NCBI GenBank assembly: GCA_002480645.1
Contig: DLCN01000023.1
Span: 1 to 64,000 of the forward strand
Length of the DNA: 64,000 nt
Direction: 5' to 3'
Origin: Balneolaceae bacterium UBA7797
GTDB lineage: Bacteria > Bacteroidota > Rhodothermia > Balneolales > Balneolaceae
A program made the translations under genes and the position numbers. How positions within the stretch are numbered: the first letter of the stretch is position 1; the number at the start of each line of letters is the position of its first letter. The notes beneath the pieces were generated by a model. It was not told the origin of the DNA and ran no database searches. It was given only the letters and a program-made list of their open reading frames with translations. Below are positions 1 to 7,962 of this stretch, one piece after another.

Positions 1-86
1 TCAACTTATTTTAGGACGGGACAACTTCCCCCAAAAAAAGTCCGAGTCGTCGATTGATGGTGCAGATTAATTGGGGCAATACTGCC

Positions 87-129
87 CGGAGCGGAGCTCC
101 GTGTTGACATTACGGAGTGGAACTCCGTA
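87..129. repeat. Pair of short hairpins with GGA loops
   Basis: Two adjacent palindromes share one design. CGGAGC-GGA-GCTCCG lies at 87-101 and TACGGAGT-GGA-ACTCCGTA at 111-129, so both have a CGGAG/CTCCG stem around a GGA loop. A related pair lies near 1296-1335. The rest of 1-440 shows no convincing gene; the open frame at 6-251 on the minus strand runs straight through these palindromes. The pairs look like a dispersed REP-type repeat, which is an inference from two loci. Confidence 0.55.
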
Positions 130-348
130 ACGAGTTTAAGATTAACCGGTTCTGCCCCGACTCTCCTTTTACTGAAAGCGGTTGAAATCCGGACCGGTTG
201 CAAATCAATATTATTGAAAAGTAAGTATAGCAGGTGCACTGTTGAGTTCAATTTCTGTGCCCTGTTCTTTCCCCTTTAACGAAGATATGCTGACATATGA
301 ACGTCACCCCGCTAAAGCCTGCTTAGTGTGATCGGTAAATAACCTATG

Positions 349-369
349 CATCAGGTTCAATACCTGATG
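349..369. repeat. 8-bp perfect hairpin
   Basis: CATCAGGT (349-356) and ACCTGATG (362-369) form a perfect 8-bp stem with a 5-nt loop. It has no T-tract, so it is not an obvious intrinsic terminator. I could not match the surrounding 283-400 sequence to a riboswitch or structured RNA family. It may be a regulatory structure or chance. Confidence 0.3.
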
Positions 370-441
370 GAACTACCTCTGCCCTGAATTACGTTTAGAG
401 ATATTGGAATAAAGTATCTTATTCTGTCCGGATGTAATGAT

Positions 442-600
442 TTAGCTTTCCTGTATTTCCAGATCACTGATGCTTGCTTCTGCATTCAATAAGTCCCGGA
501 TCATGGTCTTGATCTGATTCTGAATGTAGAATTTTGCTTCAGGATATTCTTTCATCAGAATTTCCAGCTGCATTACGATATGTTTCATTGAGTTGTCCAT
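442..600 (-). CDS. Small hypothetical protein (52 aa)
   Basis: A 52-residue reading frame starts at the ATG at 600 and is preceded by a strong Shine-Dalgarno (GGGGAGG, 5 nt upstream), which is why I call it a gene. The product begins MDNSMKHIVMQLEILMKEYP and is predicted to be almost wholly helical, with alternating hydrophobic and charged residues and an acidic C-terminus. No domain is recognised. It lies convergent with nothing and about 115 nt downstream of tspO on the same strand, so it could be cotranscribed with it. Function is unknown. Confidence 0.55.
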   Translation of the reverse strand: MDNSMKHIVMQLEILMKEYPEAKFYIQNQIKTMIRDLLNAEASISDLEIQES

Positions 601-716
601 GCTAACCTCCCCAGGTTTGAGTTCTAAAACCTTTTCAACTATCTCTGTTATTTCAAGTATCGTGCCAGATTTTTAAATCTAAAGAACGCACCTCATTTTC
701 TAATGTTTCATGCCCG

Positions 717-1193
717 TTAATTGAGCCACACGATGCTCAGATTCAATATTGTGGCAAAACTTACCCAGGCTATATAGGGAACCTGCATCCAGCCGGATAT
801 GTGATCAATGCGGTAAAATCTTCTGGTGTACAGGATAATGGTGATCAAAAGTATCAGTATTTCAGCCAGGGCAATTTCCGGTGTCTGAAACCCAAAGAAC
901 AGGATCGTCCAGAACGCATTCAGTAACAGATGTACGCCAAAAATCTGTAATGCTTCACGAACTTCTTCTCTTTCCAAACCCTTTTCCCAGATGATCCCGG
1001 CCGATATACCCATCAACGTATATAAGAAGGTCCAAACCGGGCCAAATATCCAGTTTGGCGGGTTGAAGGATGGTTTATTCAATGTGCTGTACCAATTCGG
1101 AATGGAATCAGCAGTTACTATTCCCGAAAGTCCGCCTACTGCCAGACAAATTACCGCGCCAACGATCGCCTTGAGTATCAGTGATTTCTTCAT
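717..1193 (-). CDS. tspO: TspO/MBR family tryptophan-rich sensory protein
   Basis: A 158-aa membrane protein with about five hydrophobic segments and the signatures of the TspO/peripheral benzodiazepine receptor family. These are a WYSTLNKPSFNPPNWIFGPVW stretch near residues 34-54, a TLMGISAGIIWE helix, and a late IAWVSFATILN helix. Family members bind porphyrins and sterols in the outer or plasma membrane and modulate tetrapyrrole and stress responses. Length is normal. Expression is on the minus strand, and the next gene upstream (histone-deacetylase-like) is divergent with a 287-nt gap, so it probably has its own promoter. Family assignment is firm; the local role is not shown by context. 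Confidence 0.93.
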   Translation of the reverse strand: MKKSLILKAIVGAVICLAVGGLSGIVTADSIPNWYSTLNKPSFNPPNWIFGPVWTFLYTLMGISAGIIWEKGLEREEVREALQIFGVHLLLNAFWTILFFGFQTPEIALAEILILLITIILYTRRFYRIDHISGWMQVPYIAWVSFATILNLSIVWLN

Positions 1194-1295
1194 ACTTCTA
1201 CATACTATTTCCGGCTTGATAATGTTCCCTGCAGCTGTTTAAAAGATTCGTTCTAGAGGTTTTCAAAGAAGAATTCAATGGTTCACAACTGAAAT

Positions 1296-1335
1296 GGAGC
1301 AGAGCTCCGATATTCAGTCCCGCAGCAGAGCTACG
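1296..1335. repeat. Second pair of short hairpin repeats
   Basis: GGAGC-AGA-GCTCC at 1296-1308, followed about 15 nt later by the imperfect GCAGC-AGA-GCTACG (1322-1335). The arrangement copies the hairpin pair at 87-129: same stem core, 3-nt purine loop and close spacing. It lies in the intergenic space between tspO and the hydrolase gene. Confidence 0.45.
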
Positions 1336-1480
1336 GAACTAGATTCTAAATAATTGAATGCTATTCCCACCCGGGTACTAAAAACGGATTCTGCTACTCA
1401 CTTCGAAAAACCATTTCAAATGATAGCCGGACCTTTTATGTTCTCTGGCAAATATTCAAAACCAGATTAATTCCCAAAGC

Positions 1481-2383
1481 GTGTACAAAATAGCCTGGCA
1501 CCCTGTATATGTGCATCCGGTTCGAGAAAATCACCGGTTTCCGATGATCAAATATGAACTGCTTCCACAGCAACTCATCCGTTTGGGAATTGTGGATGAG
1601 AATACCTTTTTCGAACCATCGGAAGGATATATCTACGACCTGAGTATTCATGATGCTTCATATCTGAACCGGCTTTTGACTGTAAACCTGAGCAGAAAAG
1701 AAGAACGGGCAAGTGGTTTTGAACAAAGTCAGGCTTTGGTTCACAGAGAACTGCGGATCACCAACGGAACTGTAGAAGGTGCTCTATCTGCATTGGAATA
1801 CGGAGTTGCGTTCAACATAGCGGGTGGCACACATCATGCCTACAGCAACCGGCCCGAAGGATTCAGCCTTATCAACGATCAGGCTGTTGCCGCCATGCAT
1901 CTGCTCAATAATGTACAAGGCCTCACAAAGATCATGATCATTGACCTGGATGTTCATCAGGGAAATGGAACTGCAGAGATCTTTGCGAAGGAGTCGCGTG
2001 TGTTCACCTTCAGCATGCATGGTGAAAAGAATTATCCGTTTCATAAACCACCTTCCGATCTGGATATCCCTCTTCCTGATGGCTGTGAAGATGAGGAATA
2101 CCTGAACAACCTCACTGATTCCCTGCCCGGTCTGCTCGATGATTTCAAACCCGATTTCGCCTTCTTTCAGGCCGGTGTGGATGTTCTTGATGAAGATAAA
2201 CTTGGCCGGCTTTCTCTTACTCTGGATGGTTGTATGCAGCGTGATCGAATCGTATTTCAGGAATGTAAAAAACGGAATATTCCGGTGATGGTAACCATGG
2301 GTGGCGGGTATGCTCCGGATATCAAAAGTATCCTCGAAGCCCATTGCAATACTTTTCGTATTGCTTCAGATCTGTATTCCTGA
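1481..2383 (+). CDS. Histone deacetylase-like (class IV type) hydrolase
   Basis: A 300-aa arginase/deacetylase-fold zinc hydrolase. The GGTHHA motif near residue 114, the metal-binding DLDVHQGNGT near residue 155 and a GGGY motif near 275 match the histone deacetylase/acetylpolyamine amidohydrolase/AcuC superfamily. The early HPVY..HP segment is also typical. Substrates in bacteria may be acetyl-lysine, acetylpolyamines or related amides; nothing nearby specifies which. The start is a GTG at 1481 because the conserved N-terminal strand (YKIAWHPVY) begins there; the next ATG would remove it. It stands alone between two minus-strand genes. Confidence 0.9.
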   Translation: MYKIAWHPVYVHPVRENHRFPMIKYELLPQQLIRLGIVDENTFFEPSEGYIYDLSIHDASYLNRLLTVNLSRKEERASGFEQSQALVHRELRITNGTVEGALSALEYGVAFNIAGGTHHAYSNRPEGFSLINDQAVAAMHLLNNVQGLTKIMIIDLDVHQGNGTAEIFAKESRVFTFSMHGEKNYPFHKPPSDLDIPLPDGCEDEEYLNNLTDSLPGLLDDFKPDFAFFQAGVDVLDEDKLGRLSLTLDGCMQRDRIVFQECKKRNIPVMVTMGGGYAPDIKSILEAHCNTFRIASDLYS

Positions 2384-2479
2384 ATCTACAGTTAGCCGCT
2401 AAGTTAATCAGATTGCGCTTTCGACAGGAATTGATCTGCGGACTTACACCTTCAACAGATACTAATAAGTGATGGGGGT

Positions 2480-4720
2480 TCAATCACTCATGGTTTCCTG
2501 TGGGATCAGCACTTCTCCGAATGAGATCTCCTGTCCGGCCAGTACAAAGACCGAGGTAGGCATATCTTTGGTAAGATTCAGCATCGACTCGTAATAATCC
2601 ATAAAGTGATCATCGGGAGTAGCCATTCCCAACATGATCAGATCAGCTTCTTTTGACGCTTTTCGGAATATTTCTGAAAACGGTGCCCCGTTTGACGGGA
2701 TCACATCTACTTCCGCTTCGAACCGTATCTGTTTCACAATGGAACGCATATTTGATTCGATCTCTTCGATGGCGTCATCACTTTCCACAACGATCTTGAG
2801 GTGAATCTCAGCTCCTTTCCAGGTCAGACTGTTTTGCAGCATATACACCAGAATCATCATCAAACCACCGTTGCCTTTAAACCCGCCCCACCAAACATCA
2901 ATGCGTTTATTTTCCATATCCCGGATGGTTTCCGGCTTTTCGATATCACCTCCGTGTATGAGCACCACATTACGTTGCATTTCATAGAAACTGCGGATCA
3001 TTCCACAATACTTCTCCCGGATCTCCTCGTTCTCACTTCCCCCCATAACAATGGTATTCGGCACGAGTTTTCCGAGGCCGTATGCTTCCACCAGATTCAC
3101 AGAGCCTTCGAATGGGTCTTTGGCTGAAACCACCCGCACCAGAGCATCTACTGCTCTTTTCCTGAGAAACCGGCCGATCTCTTCTTCCATCCTATCCAGT
3201 CGCTGACGGTTGGCATCCTTCCCGGAAAATACGGTGGCGACGCTGAGTATGCCGCGGTTGTGGGTGAGTGAATTTGCAAAATCGATGAGGTGCCAGCGCC
3301 GACTCGGCGAACCGGACAAAACCAAAGGCTGTGGTCTCCAGGTCTTCGGTTCGTAGTCATCACTTACTTTAAGCAAACTTTCGCGGATCACTGCCATCAA
3401 AAGACCACTTTTCACATTTCCCCAAACGGAAGTAAGTTCTCTTCGTTCCAGCCAGATAAATATCACTCCGACAAAAAGTAAGGCGACCAAAGTAGCCGTC
3501 AGGTTGATCAGAAACATGACCGAGAAACACCCAATAGCACCGGTGATAGAGACACTCCAGTGCACTTTAAAAATAGGTCGGTACGACGGACTATCAAGTA
3601 ACTTCTCGATTCCTGCAGCCAGATTGATCACACCATAGGTGGTAAGAAAGAACATGGTCAGCACAGGGGCGATCAGATTCAGATCACCAAACCAGACAGC
3701 GATCAGGGCAACGATCATAGTAAAAAATGTACCGTACCGGGGCTCGTCATCTGCGCCACTTCCTTTTCCCAGCCATGAAAGCCAACCCGGCAGAATTTTA
3801 TCTTTGGCCAAAGCCTGTAATACCCGTGGTCCGCCGAGAATAGAACCTACGGCACTCGATAAGGTTGCTCCCCAGACCCCGAGCAGGATCGCATCCCCCC
3901 AGAACGAGATCTTTCGCATGATCAACGGATCTGAGATCAATTCGTATGGAGTCGCTCGGGTATACAGAATGATCACCAATCCCATGTAGATCAGATATCC
4001 GGTTCCGATGGCTGCAAAGGTTCCTACAGGGATGGATTTAGTGGGATTTTTAAGATCGCCTGACATATTCACCCCGGCCATGATCCCCGTAACCGCCGGA
4101 AAAAAGACGGCGAAAACGGCCCAGAATGGTTCTTTTGGCGGAAGATCGGATAGCTGCTGAGCGGTGGCCGTGGATTCAACCGGACTACCAAATATGAGCG
4201 AGATCAGAGAAATCGCAATGGCTACCATGATCACGTACTGAGTACGAATTGCCACTTTAGCTGATATCATCGCTAACACGGTAACTGCGATGGTGGTGAT
4301 CACGCCCACCCAATGCACCTCAAGATGCGGGAATACCCCCACCACGCTTTCTGCAAATCCCACTACATATAATGCCACGGAAAGAGCCAACGCAATGTAC
4401 AGGGGAATCCCGATTGCACCGCCTGACTCGATCCCCAGCGAACGACTGATCATATAATAAGCGCCGCCGATCCTAACCCGTTGATCTGTGGCAATGGCTG
4501 CGACTGAAAGTCCGGTCAGAAAGGTGATGCTCGTTGCCATGGTTACAATAAACAAGCTGCCGACGACCCCTACATTCCCGACCACCCAGCCGAAACGCAG
4601 ATACATGATCACGCCCAGAATGGTGAGTATGGAAGGAGTATACACCCCACCGAAGGTTCCGAGCCCCCCTTCCTTGGCCTCGATCGTATATTTTGGTTTA
4701 GCAGATAATTTCTTCTTCAA
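2480..4720 (-). CDS. SLC12-type cation-chloride cotransporter / APC permease
   Basis: A 746-aa integral membrane protein. The first ~430 residues form about 12 transmembrane segments of the amino acid-polyamine-organocation superfamily. They begin with GGLGTFGGVYTPSILTILG and include GGAYYMISRSLG, both hallmarks of Na-K-Cl/K-Cl cotransporter homologues. A soluble C-terminal region of about 300 residues follows, with an SPSRRWHLIDFAN stretch typical of SLC12 C-termini. The expected role is electroneutral cation-coupled chloride transport in the inner membrane, sensible for an osmotically challenged host. It is monocistronic, with a long upstream gap to the barrel-protein gene. Confidence 0.88.
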   Translation of the reverse strand: MKKKLSAKPKYTIEAKEGGLGTFGGVYTPSILTILGVIMYLRFGWVVGNVGVVGSLFIVTMATSITFLTGLSVAAIATDQRVRIGGAYYMISRSLGIESGGAIGIPLYIALALSVALYVVGFAESVVGVFPHLEVHWVGVITTIAVTVLAMISAKVAIRTQYVIMVAIAISLISLIFGSPVESTATAQQLSDLPPKEPFWAVFAVFFPAVTGIMAGVNMSGDLKNPTKSIPVGTFAAIGTGYLIYMGLVIILYTRATPYELISDPLIMRKISFWGDAILLGVWGATLSSAVGSILGGPRVLQALAKDKILPGWLSWLGKGSGADDEPRYGTFFTMIVALIAVWFGDLNLIAPVLTMFFLTTYGVINLAAGIEKLLDSPSYRPIFKVHWSVSITGAIGCFSVMFLINLTATLVALLFVGVIFIWLERRELTSVWGNVKSGLLMAVIRESLLKVSDDYEPKTWRPQPLVLSGSPSRRWHLIDFANSLTHNRGILSVATVFSGKDANRQRLDRMEEEIGRFLRKRAVDALVRVVSAKDPFEGSVNLVEAYGLGKLVPNTIVMGGSENEEIREKYCGMIRSFYEMQRNVVLIHGGDIEKPETIRDMENKRIDVWWGGFKGNGGLMMILVYMLQNSLTWKGAEIHLKIVVESDDAIEEIESNMRSIVKQIRFEAEVDVIPSNGAPFSEIFRKASKEADLIMLGMATPDDHFMDYYESMLNLTKDMPTSVFVLAGQEISFGEVLIPQETMSD

Positions 4721-4983
4721 GCAACAACGTTAATTAATTCCCGGCAGATGATACTAAGGTAGACGCTGAAGGCCAAACATGACAATGTTAATGTTTTGAA
4801 ATTCGGAAAATTCAACTCGTAGATCGTACCTGCCCGCTGTAATTAATGATGGATATCTGACCATTTCAGGATGAAGAGTAACGGAGTTAATTAGTTTGAT
4901 GACCCTTCAAATTCTATGATTTTTTTTGAGAATTATTGGCTAGATTTTCGGGCTTTTTTTTGAACCCCTTATTCAATGCATCG

Positions 4984-5556
4984 ATGCGAAATATCTTTTC
5001 CCTTTTAGCCCTTGTCACTTTGTTAACATCCGGTTCTGTTCTGGCTCAAAATGATCCTGCTGTAAAGGCAAAATTATTGATTGATATCGGACTTCATTAC
5101 GGAGGGGATGAGATCGCAACGGTTGTATTTCAGGATGGAAATGAGCAGGACATGCTGGCAGGTCAGGGCATCTCACTTGCAGTAGGAGGTGAATTTTCCG
5201 TTCCGTCGTTTAAATATGCATTCCTCCGAACCAGCATTGGAGTAAAGTACAGTACCACCGCGGCAGATAATGCCAATATTATGTTTTTGCGGTATCCTCT
5301 GAACATCATGGCGTATGCAGCTATCACCGACGATATCCGGCTTGGAATAGGAACCACCTCTCATCTGGGGGCAGAACTTAAAGGAGATGGTTTTCTGCCC
5401 AACGTTTCTTTTGATGGCACCTTTGGTCCCCGTTTTGAGATCGGTTACAAATGGATGGCTCTGAATTATGAGACCTTCACCTTTACCGACGAATTCGGAT
5501 TTGAATACGAAGGCGGTTCCATCGGGCTCAGCATCTCTGTGACCTTACCCGAGTAG
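4984..5556 (+). CDS. Small outer-membrane beta-barrel protein
   Basis: A 190-aa protein. The frame is open from a TTG at 4936, but the ATG at 4984 gives a clean signal peptide (MRNIFSLLALVTLLTSG...AQ) and is preferred. The mature part has alternating amphipathic strands rich in Gly, Phe and Tyr, with short turns and an almost barrel-like C-terminus (SIGLSISVTLPE). That suits an 8-10-strand OmpX/OmpW-like barrel. No specific family or ligand is recognised. It is followed by a weak G/C hairpin and a T8 run at 5584-5601. Confidence 0.7.
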   Translation: MRNIFSLLALVTLLTSGSVLAQNDPAVKAKLLIDIGLHYGGDEIATVVFQDGNEQDMLAGQGISLAVGGEFSVPSFKYAFLRTSIGVKYSTTAADNANIMFLRYPLNIMAYAAITDDIRLGIGTTSHLGAELKGDGFLPNVSFDGTFGPRFEIGYKWMALNYETFTFTDEFGFEYEGGSIGLSISVTLPE

Positions 5557-5583
5557 CTTTTCTGAGTGGTCTCGTAGTCAGTT

Positions 5584-5601
5584 AAGGGTGCCCTTTTTTT
5601 T
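5584..5601 (+). terminator. Probable intrinsic terminator of the barrel-protein gene
   Basis: AAGG-GTGC-CCTT followed by a run of eight T residues, 28 nt after the stop codon of the outer-membrane protein gene. The stem is short, so termination strength is uncertain. Confidence 0.5.
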
Positions 5602-5839
5602 CATGAATGGCAGAGCGTTACACTCGATTGATATGCTGAGCTGTAGAATGATGCTAAAACTCGAATCAGCATTATTCATTATAATTTTTTTAAGATCAGG
5701 TATGCTGGCTTTATTATAGAGTCACCAGCTATGTGATGTGGAAAACTCTTCTCTTATTCCGGGTATCCACCCTTTTATGCAAAACGGAGTCTTGCTACTC
5801 TACCTGTTTTAAGTCACAGACTTAAAACATCATTTGCTT

Positions 5840-5920
5840 ACTCCTGTCCAACAAGTTTGCCGCGTCGATGTCTCCCTCAACCACACATTCGCACCAAACT
5901 CCTCGCAATGACCACTCAAA
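5840..5920 (-). repeat. Intergenic repeat of the GTCATTGCGAGGAG type
   Basis: Read on the minus strand, this stretch contains GTCATTGCGAGGAGTTTG followed by CGACGCGGCAAACTTG. That matches the pattern of the interspersed intergenic repeats found in many bacterial genomes (GTCATTGCGAGGAG...GCGACGCGGCAATCT). Its apparent translation in the minus-strand frame at 5830-6036 is the usual artefact of this repeat. The whole 5602-6437 stretch has no supported gene. Confidence 0.55.
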
Positions 5921-6237
5921 CCCAAAAAACAACGCCCGTCATCGCTGTAGAAGTTAGATAATTCGATGACAAAAATTATTATTGTTGATGTCAATAAATA
6001 CCCAAGACCTGACCCTGGTTCCCTATCCTGAATCATGAGAGGGAGGTTTTTTTAGATATTTCAAGTCCACATCAACGCGTTCTTCTCCTTGAGAAGGAGA
6101 AGACAGAAGAGGTCGAAAAAAAGCGATCTCCATGATTACTCTTACTCCTATCCAACAAGATTGCCGAACACCTACGGAATAAAAAACCGGCTATGCGTGC
6201 CATATCTCACTGCTATTTGTTCAGGATATATCCGGTA

Positions 6238-6284
6238 TAACTATATAGCAACTATATATGGTCTATATACTTGCTATATAGTTA
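6238..6284. repeat. Perfect 14-bp inverted repeat
   Basis: TAACTATATAGCAA (6238-6251) and TTGCTATATAGTTA (6271-6284) are exact inverted copies separated by 19 nt. The spacer is itself TA-rich. It lies in gene-free DNA about 200 nt from the tRNA 3' end. It could be a recombination or protein-binding site or a cruciform. There is no T-tract and no adjacent gene needing a terminator. Confidence 0.6.
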
Positions 6285-6437
6285 ATAGAAGGCAATTCCC
6301 TTGTGATACGGTACTCATCCCCCACGATCTTTCAGGTTTCTAACTTGAAATCTAAAGTTACGGTAGTCTCAGACTTAATAAATCTTAGGGTCTGTCTAAA
6401 TATGATTAAGATTGTACCCACATTTGTACTCCCATCA

Positions 6438-6473
6438 TAAAAAAAGCCGGCATGATCAGAGATCAAACCGGCT
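6438..6473 (-). terminator. Intrinsic terminator of the tRNA-Ile gene
   Basis: On the minus strand, AGCCGG (6468-6473) and CCGGCT (6445-6450) form a 6-bp GC-rich stem with a 17-nt loop, followed directly by a T-tract (the A-run at 6438-6445 on the plus strand). It sits 7 nt past the tRNA 3' end. Confidence 0.85.
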
Positions 6474-6480
6474 ATTAACG

Positions 6481-6554
6481 TGGGCCCAGAGGGACTTGAA
6501 CCCCCGACCAATCGATTATGAGTCGACTGCTCTAACCAACTGAGCTATGGGCCC
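6481..6554 (-). tRNA. tRNA-Ile(CAT), lysidine-type
   Basis: A 74-nt cloverleaf on the minus strand with a 7-bp acceptor stem (GGGCCCA/TGGGCCC), D-arm AGCTCAGTTGGTTAGAGC, anticodon loop CTCATAA (anticodon CAT), T-loop GTTCAAGTC and discriminator A. CCA is not encoded. The anticodon arm (GACTCATAATC) and the following TTGGTC resemble tRNA-Ile2 (ileX-type, CAU modified to lysidine-AU) more than initiator or elongator tRNA-Met. Its 5' end, not its 3' end, faces the phage-like element. Confidence 0.9.
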
Positions 6555-6609
6555 TTTTGTTAATTAAACGACGATTTGCCCAAAAAATGCCTTGAACTTG
6601 AAAGCTCAT

Positions 6610-6647
6610 GTACACCAAGACGTACACCAAAGAAATTTTGTACACCA
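6610..6647 (+). repeat. Three direct repeats GTACACCA next to the tRNA
   Basis: GTACACCA occurs at 6610-6617, 6622-6629 and 6640-6647, 56-93 nt upstream of the tRNA 5' end. This is the last gene-free stretch (6555-6770) before the phage repressor gene. Short spaced direct repeats near a tRNA can be integrase arm-type sites, which would mark an attachment-site remnant. No integrase gene was found in the window, so this reading is tentative. Confidence 0.4.
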
Positions 6648-6770
6648 TTGCTACCCAGTTTTTGGCGGCTGGTGGTATTTTTTTCAAATGTGTAGATGAT
6701 GTTAGACATTCCTCGAAAGTCGCTTACTTAGGGAAGTAAATATAGGGATTATTCTCAGCTCAATTCAAAA

Positions 6771-7157
6771 TTAATTCCCTCTATTTTTAAGAAAATCAGT
6801 AAGCGTCTCAGCTAACTTTATTTGAATATCAGAAGCTTCCTTTTTGCCTTCTTCAGATTCATCGAATTGATATTCTAAAATTTCTTTAAGTGCTAATTCA
6901 GCTCGTTCTTTTTTCGACAAATTCTTGACACCCTCTTCAAAAGGTTTCCCCTCACCTGTAAGCAGCCAAGTTCCATTACAACCGGAACCAATAACGATTC
7001 GGGCAAGCACTTCGGAACCAGGTTTTTTTATCCTCCCACTCTTCAAATCAGTAATTAACGAATAGTTGGAAATACCACATTTGTCTAAAAATTCTTTTGC
7101 AGAATTATATCTAATGCTAATTAAAATAATTCTTTCAGCGATCGGGTTTTTACTCAT
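6771..7157 (-). CDS. CI-like phage repressor (HTH)
   Basis: A 128-aa DNA-binding protein. The N-terminal ~60 residues carry a helix-turn-helix ending in the GCNGTWLLTGEG signature seen in XRE/CI-type phage repressors. The C-terminal half is helical and charged and probably mediates dimerisation; there is no LexA-type peptidase domain. The gene is transcribed away from the replication genes at 7253 onward. The shared 95-nt spacer contains two palindromes that could be its operators. This divergent layout is the classic lysogeny switch. Confidence 0.8.
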   Translation of the reverse strand: MSKNPIAERIILISIRYNSAKEFLDKCGISNYSLITDLKSGRIKKPGSEVLARIVIGSGCNGTWLLTGEGKPFEEGVKNLSKKERAELALKEILEYQFDESEEGKKEASDIQIKLAETLTDFLKNRGN

Positions 7158-7195
7158 TTTGCTTGACTTGTATTAATATCGGGGCGTAACTTATC

Positions 7196-7234
7196 GTTAA
7201 TTAACTAAAATTCATTTACTTACAAAAGTAAGTA
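7196..7234. promoter_or_regulatory. Putative operators of the phage repressor
   Basis: Within the 95-nt divergent spacer, GTTAATTAAC (7196-7205) is a perfect 10-bp palindrome. TACTTAC-AAAA-GTAAGTA (7217-7234) is a perfect 7+7 inverted repeat 18 nt upstream of the next start codon. Position and symmetry suit repressor/Cro-like binding sites; direct binding is inferred. Confidence 0.55.
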
Positions 7235-7252
7235 GATAAAATAATATACCCC

Positions 7253-7513
7253 ATGTCTAATCAAATAACAGAAACTCATTATAAATTGAAGATAGCGCTG
7301 TTGGTTAGAAGAATTGGCATCAAAGAATTCGCCAATAATTTAAGGAAACCGGATGGTACGATCGGGATCTCACACCAAGCACTTATAAGAGTAGCACAAG
7401 ACAAAGAAAAAACTCCCTGGATCAAAAATGTGATCCATAAAACAATCAAAGAAACCAGTAAAGATTACCCAAACATTTGGGAGGAATTATTCAAAAGGAA
7501 TGACGCAAACTAA
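7253..7513 (+). CDS. Small helical protein, Cro-like position
   Basis: An 86-aa protein encoded divergently from the repressor, at the place normally held by a Cro or early activator. It is basic and mostly helical. Residues 16-45 (LVRRIGIKEFANNLRKP...ISHQALIRVAQ) could form a helix-turn-helix, but I do not recognise a family. Its last codons overlap the next gene (7500) by 14 nt, so the two are translationally coupled. An early regulatory role is inferred from position only. Confidence 0.6.
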   Translation: MSNQITETHYKLKIALLVRRIGIKEFANNLRKPDGTIGISHQALIRVAQDKEKTPWIKNVIHKTIKETSKDYPNIWEELFKRNDAN

Positions 7514-7754
7514 ACAACAGCAATTATTTAAAGTATTAAGTGGCATTGAAAGCCAACTCGAACATGTAAGATTTTTAATAAATGAATCAGTCCCGTCTGG
7601 TGATTGGATTGACACCAAAGAGTTTTCAAATAGATCAACTCTAAATCATAAAACAGTATGCAATTATGTGGGTAAGGGTACAATCAAAATGACTAAAAAA
7701 ATTAGGGGAAGACATCTTATTCATATTTCGGAGTTGGAAAATTGGAGCAAGTAA
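7500..7754 (+). CDS. Excisionase-like / MerR-type HTH protein
   Basis: An 84-aa protein with an N-terminal amphipathic helix and a C-terminal winged-helix pattern: WIDTKEFSNRSTLNHKTVCNY, then GRHLIHISELENW. That fits the HTH_17/excisionase family, which binds DNA and bends it during excision or acts as a small regulator. It overlaps the preceding gene by 14 nt and the following one by 13 nt. An excisionase without an integrase in the window is odd; it may be a regulator instead. Confidence 0.65.
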   Translation: MTQTKQQQLFKVLSGIESQLEHVRFLINESVPSGDWIDTKEFSNRSTLNHKTVCNYVGKGTIKMTKKIRGRHLIHISELENWSK

Positions 7755-7951
7755 AACGACTGTTAGTACCCACAAATTCAAATTCCATTAATAGACTGAA
7801 CATCTTAGGCCTTGCTGCTTTGATTGTTTCCAGTCAAGAATTAAAAAGTTTTTCGGAAATCTACCTACGGGAAGAAAATAGCGACCTAAGACAGGTCATA
7901 AAAATACTTTCGGATGCTCAACAAAAACTTAACCGAGTGATCTTGCAATAG
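7742..7951 (+). CDS. Small hypothetical early phage protein
   Basis: A 69-aa product with no recognised domain. It is predicted helical, with LNILGLAALIVSSQELKSFS near the N-terminus and a C-terminal amphipathic helix. The start at 7742 lies inside the end of the HTH gene, typical of a compact coupled early operon, and the next gene (primase-like) starts 11 nt after its stop. Function unknown. Confidence 0.5.
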   Translation: MEQVKRLLVPTNSNSINRLNILGLAALIVSSQELKSFSEIYLREENSDLRQVIKILSDAQQKLNRVILQ

Positions 7952-7962
7952 GTCAAACCTGA

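Noticed and set aside
6..251. 81-aa minus-strand frame at the window start
   Set aside because: It translates the hairpin repeats and has no ribosome-binding site.
283..400. Possible riboswitch or SRP/6S RNA near the 349-369 hairpin
   Set aside because: No conserved core of TPP, cobalamin, c-di-GMP, SRP or tmRNA could be matched on either strand.
6089..6343. 84-aa plus-strand frame in the tRNA-side intergenic DNA
   Set aside because: It runs through the 14-bp inverted repeat, has no ribosome-binding site and no protein-like composition.
6481..6554. The tRNA 3' end as attachment site for the phage-like element
   Set aside because: The element lies on the tRNA 5' side and no duplicated 3' fragment was found at its right end.
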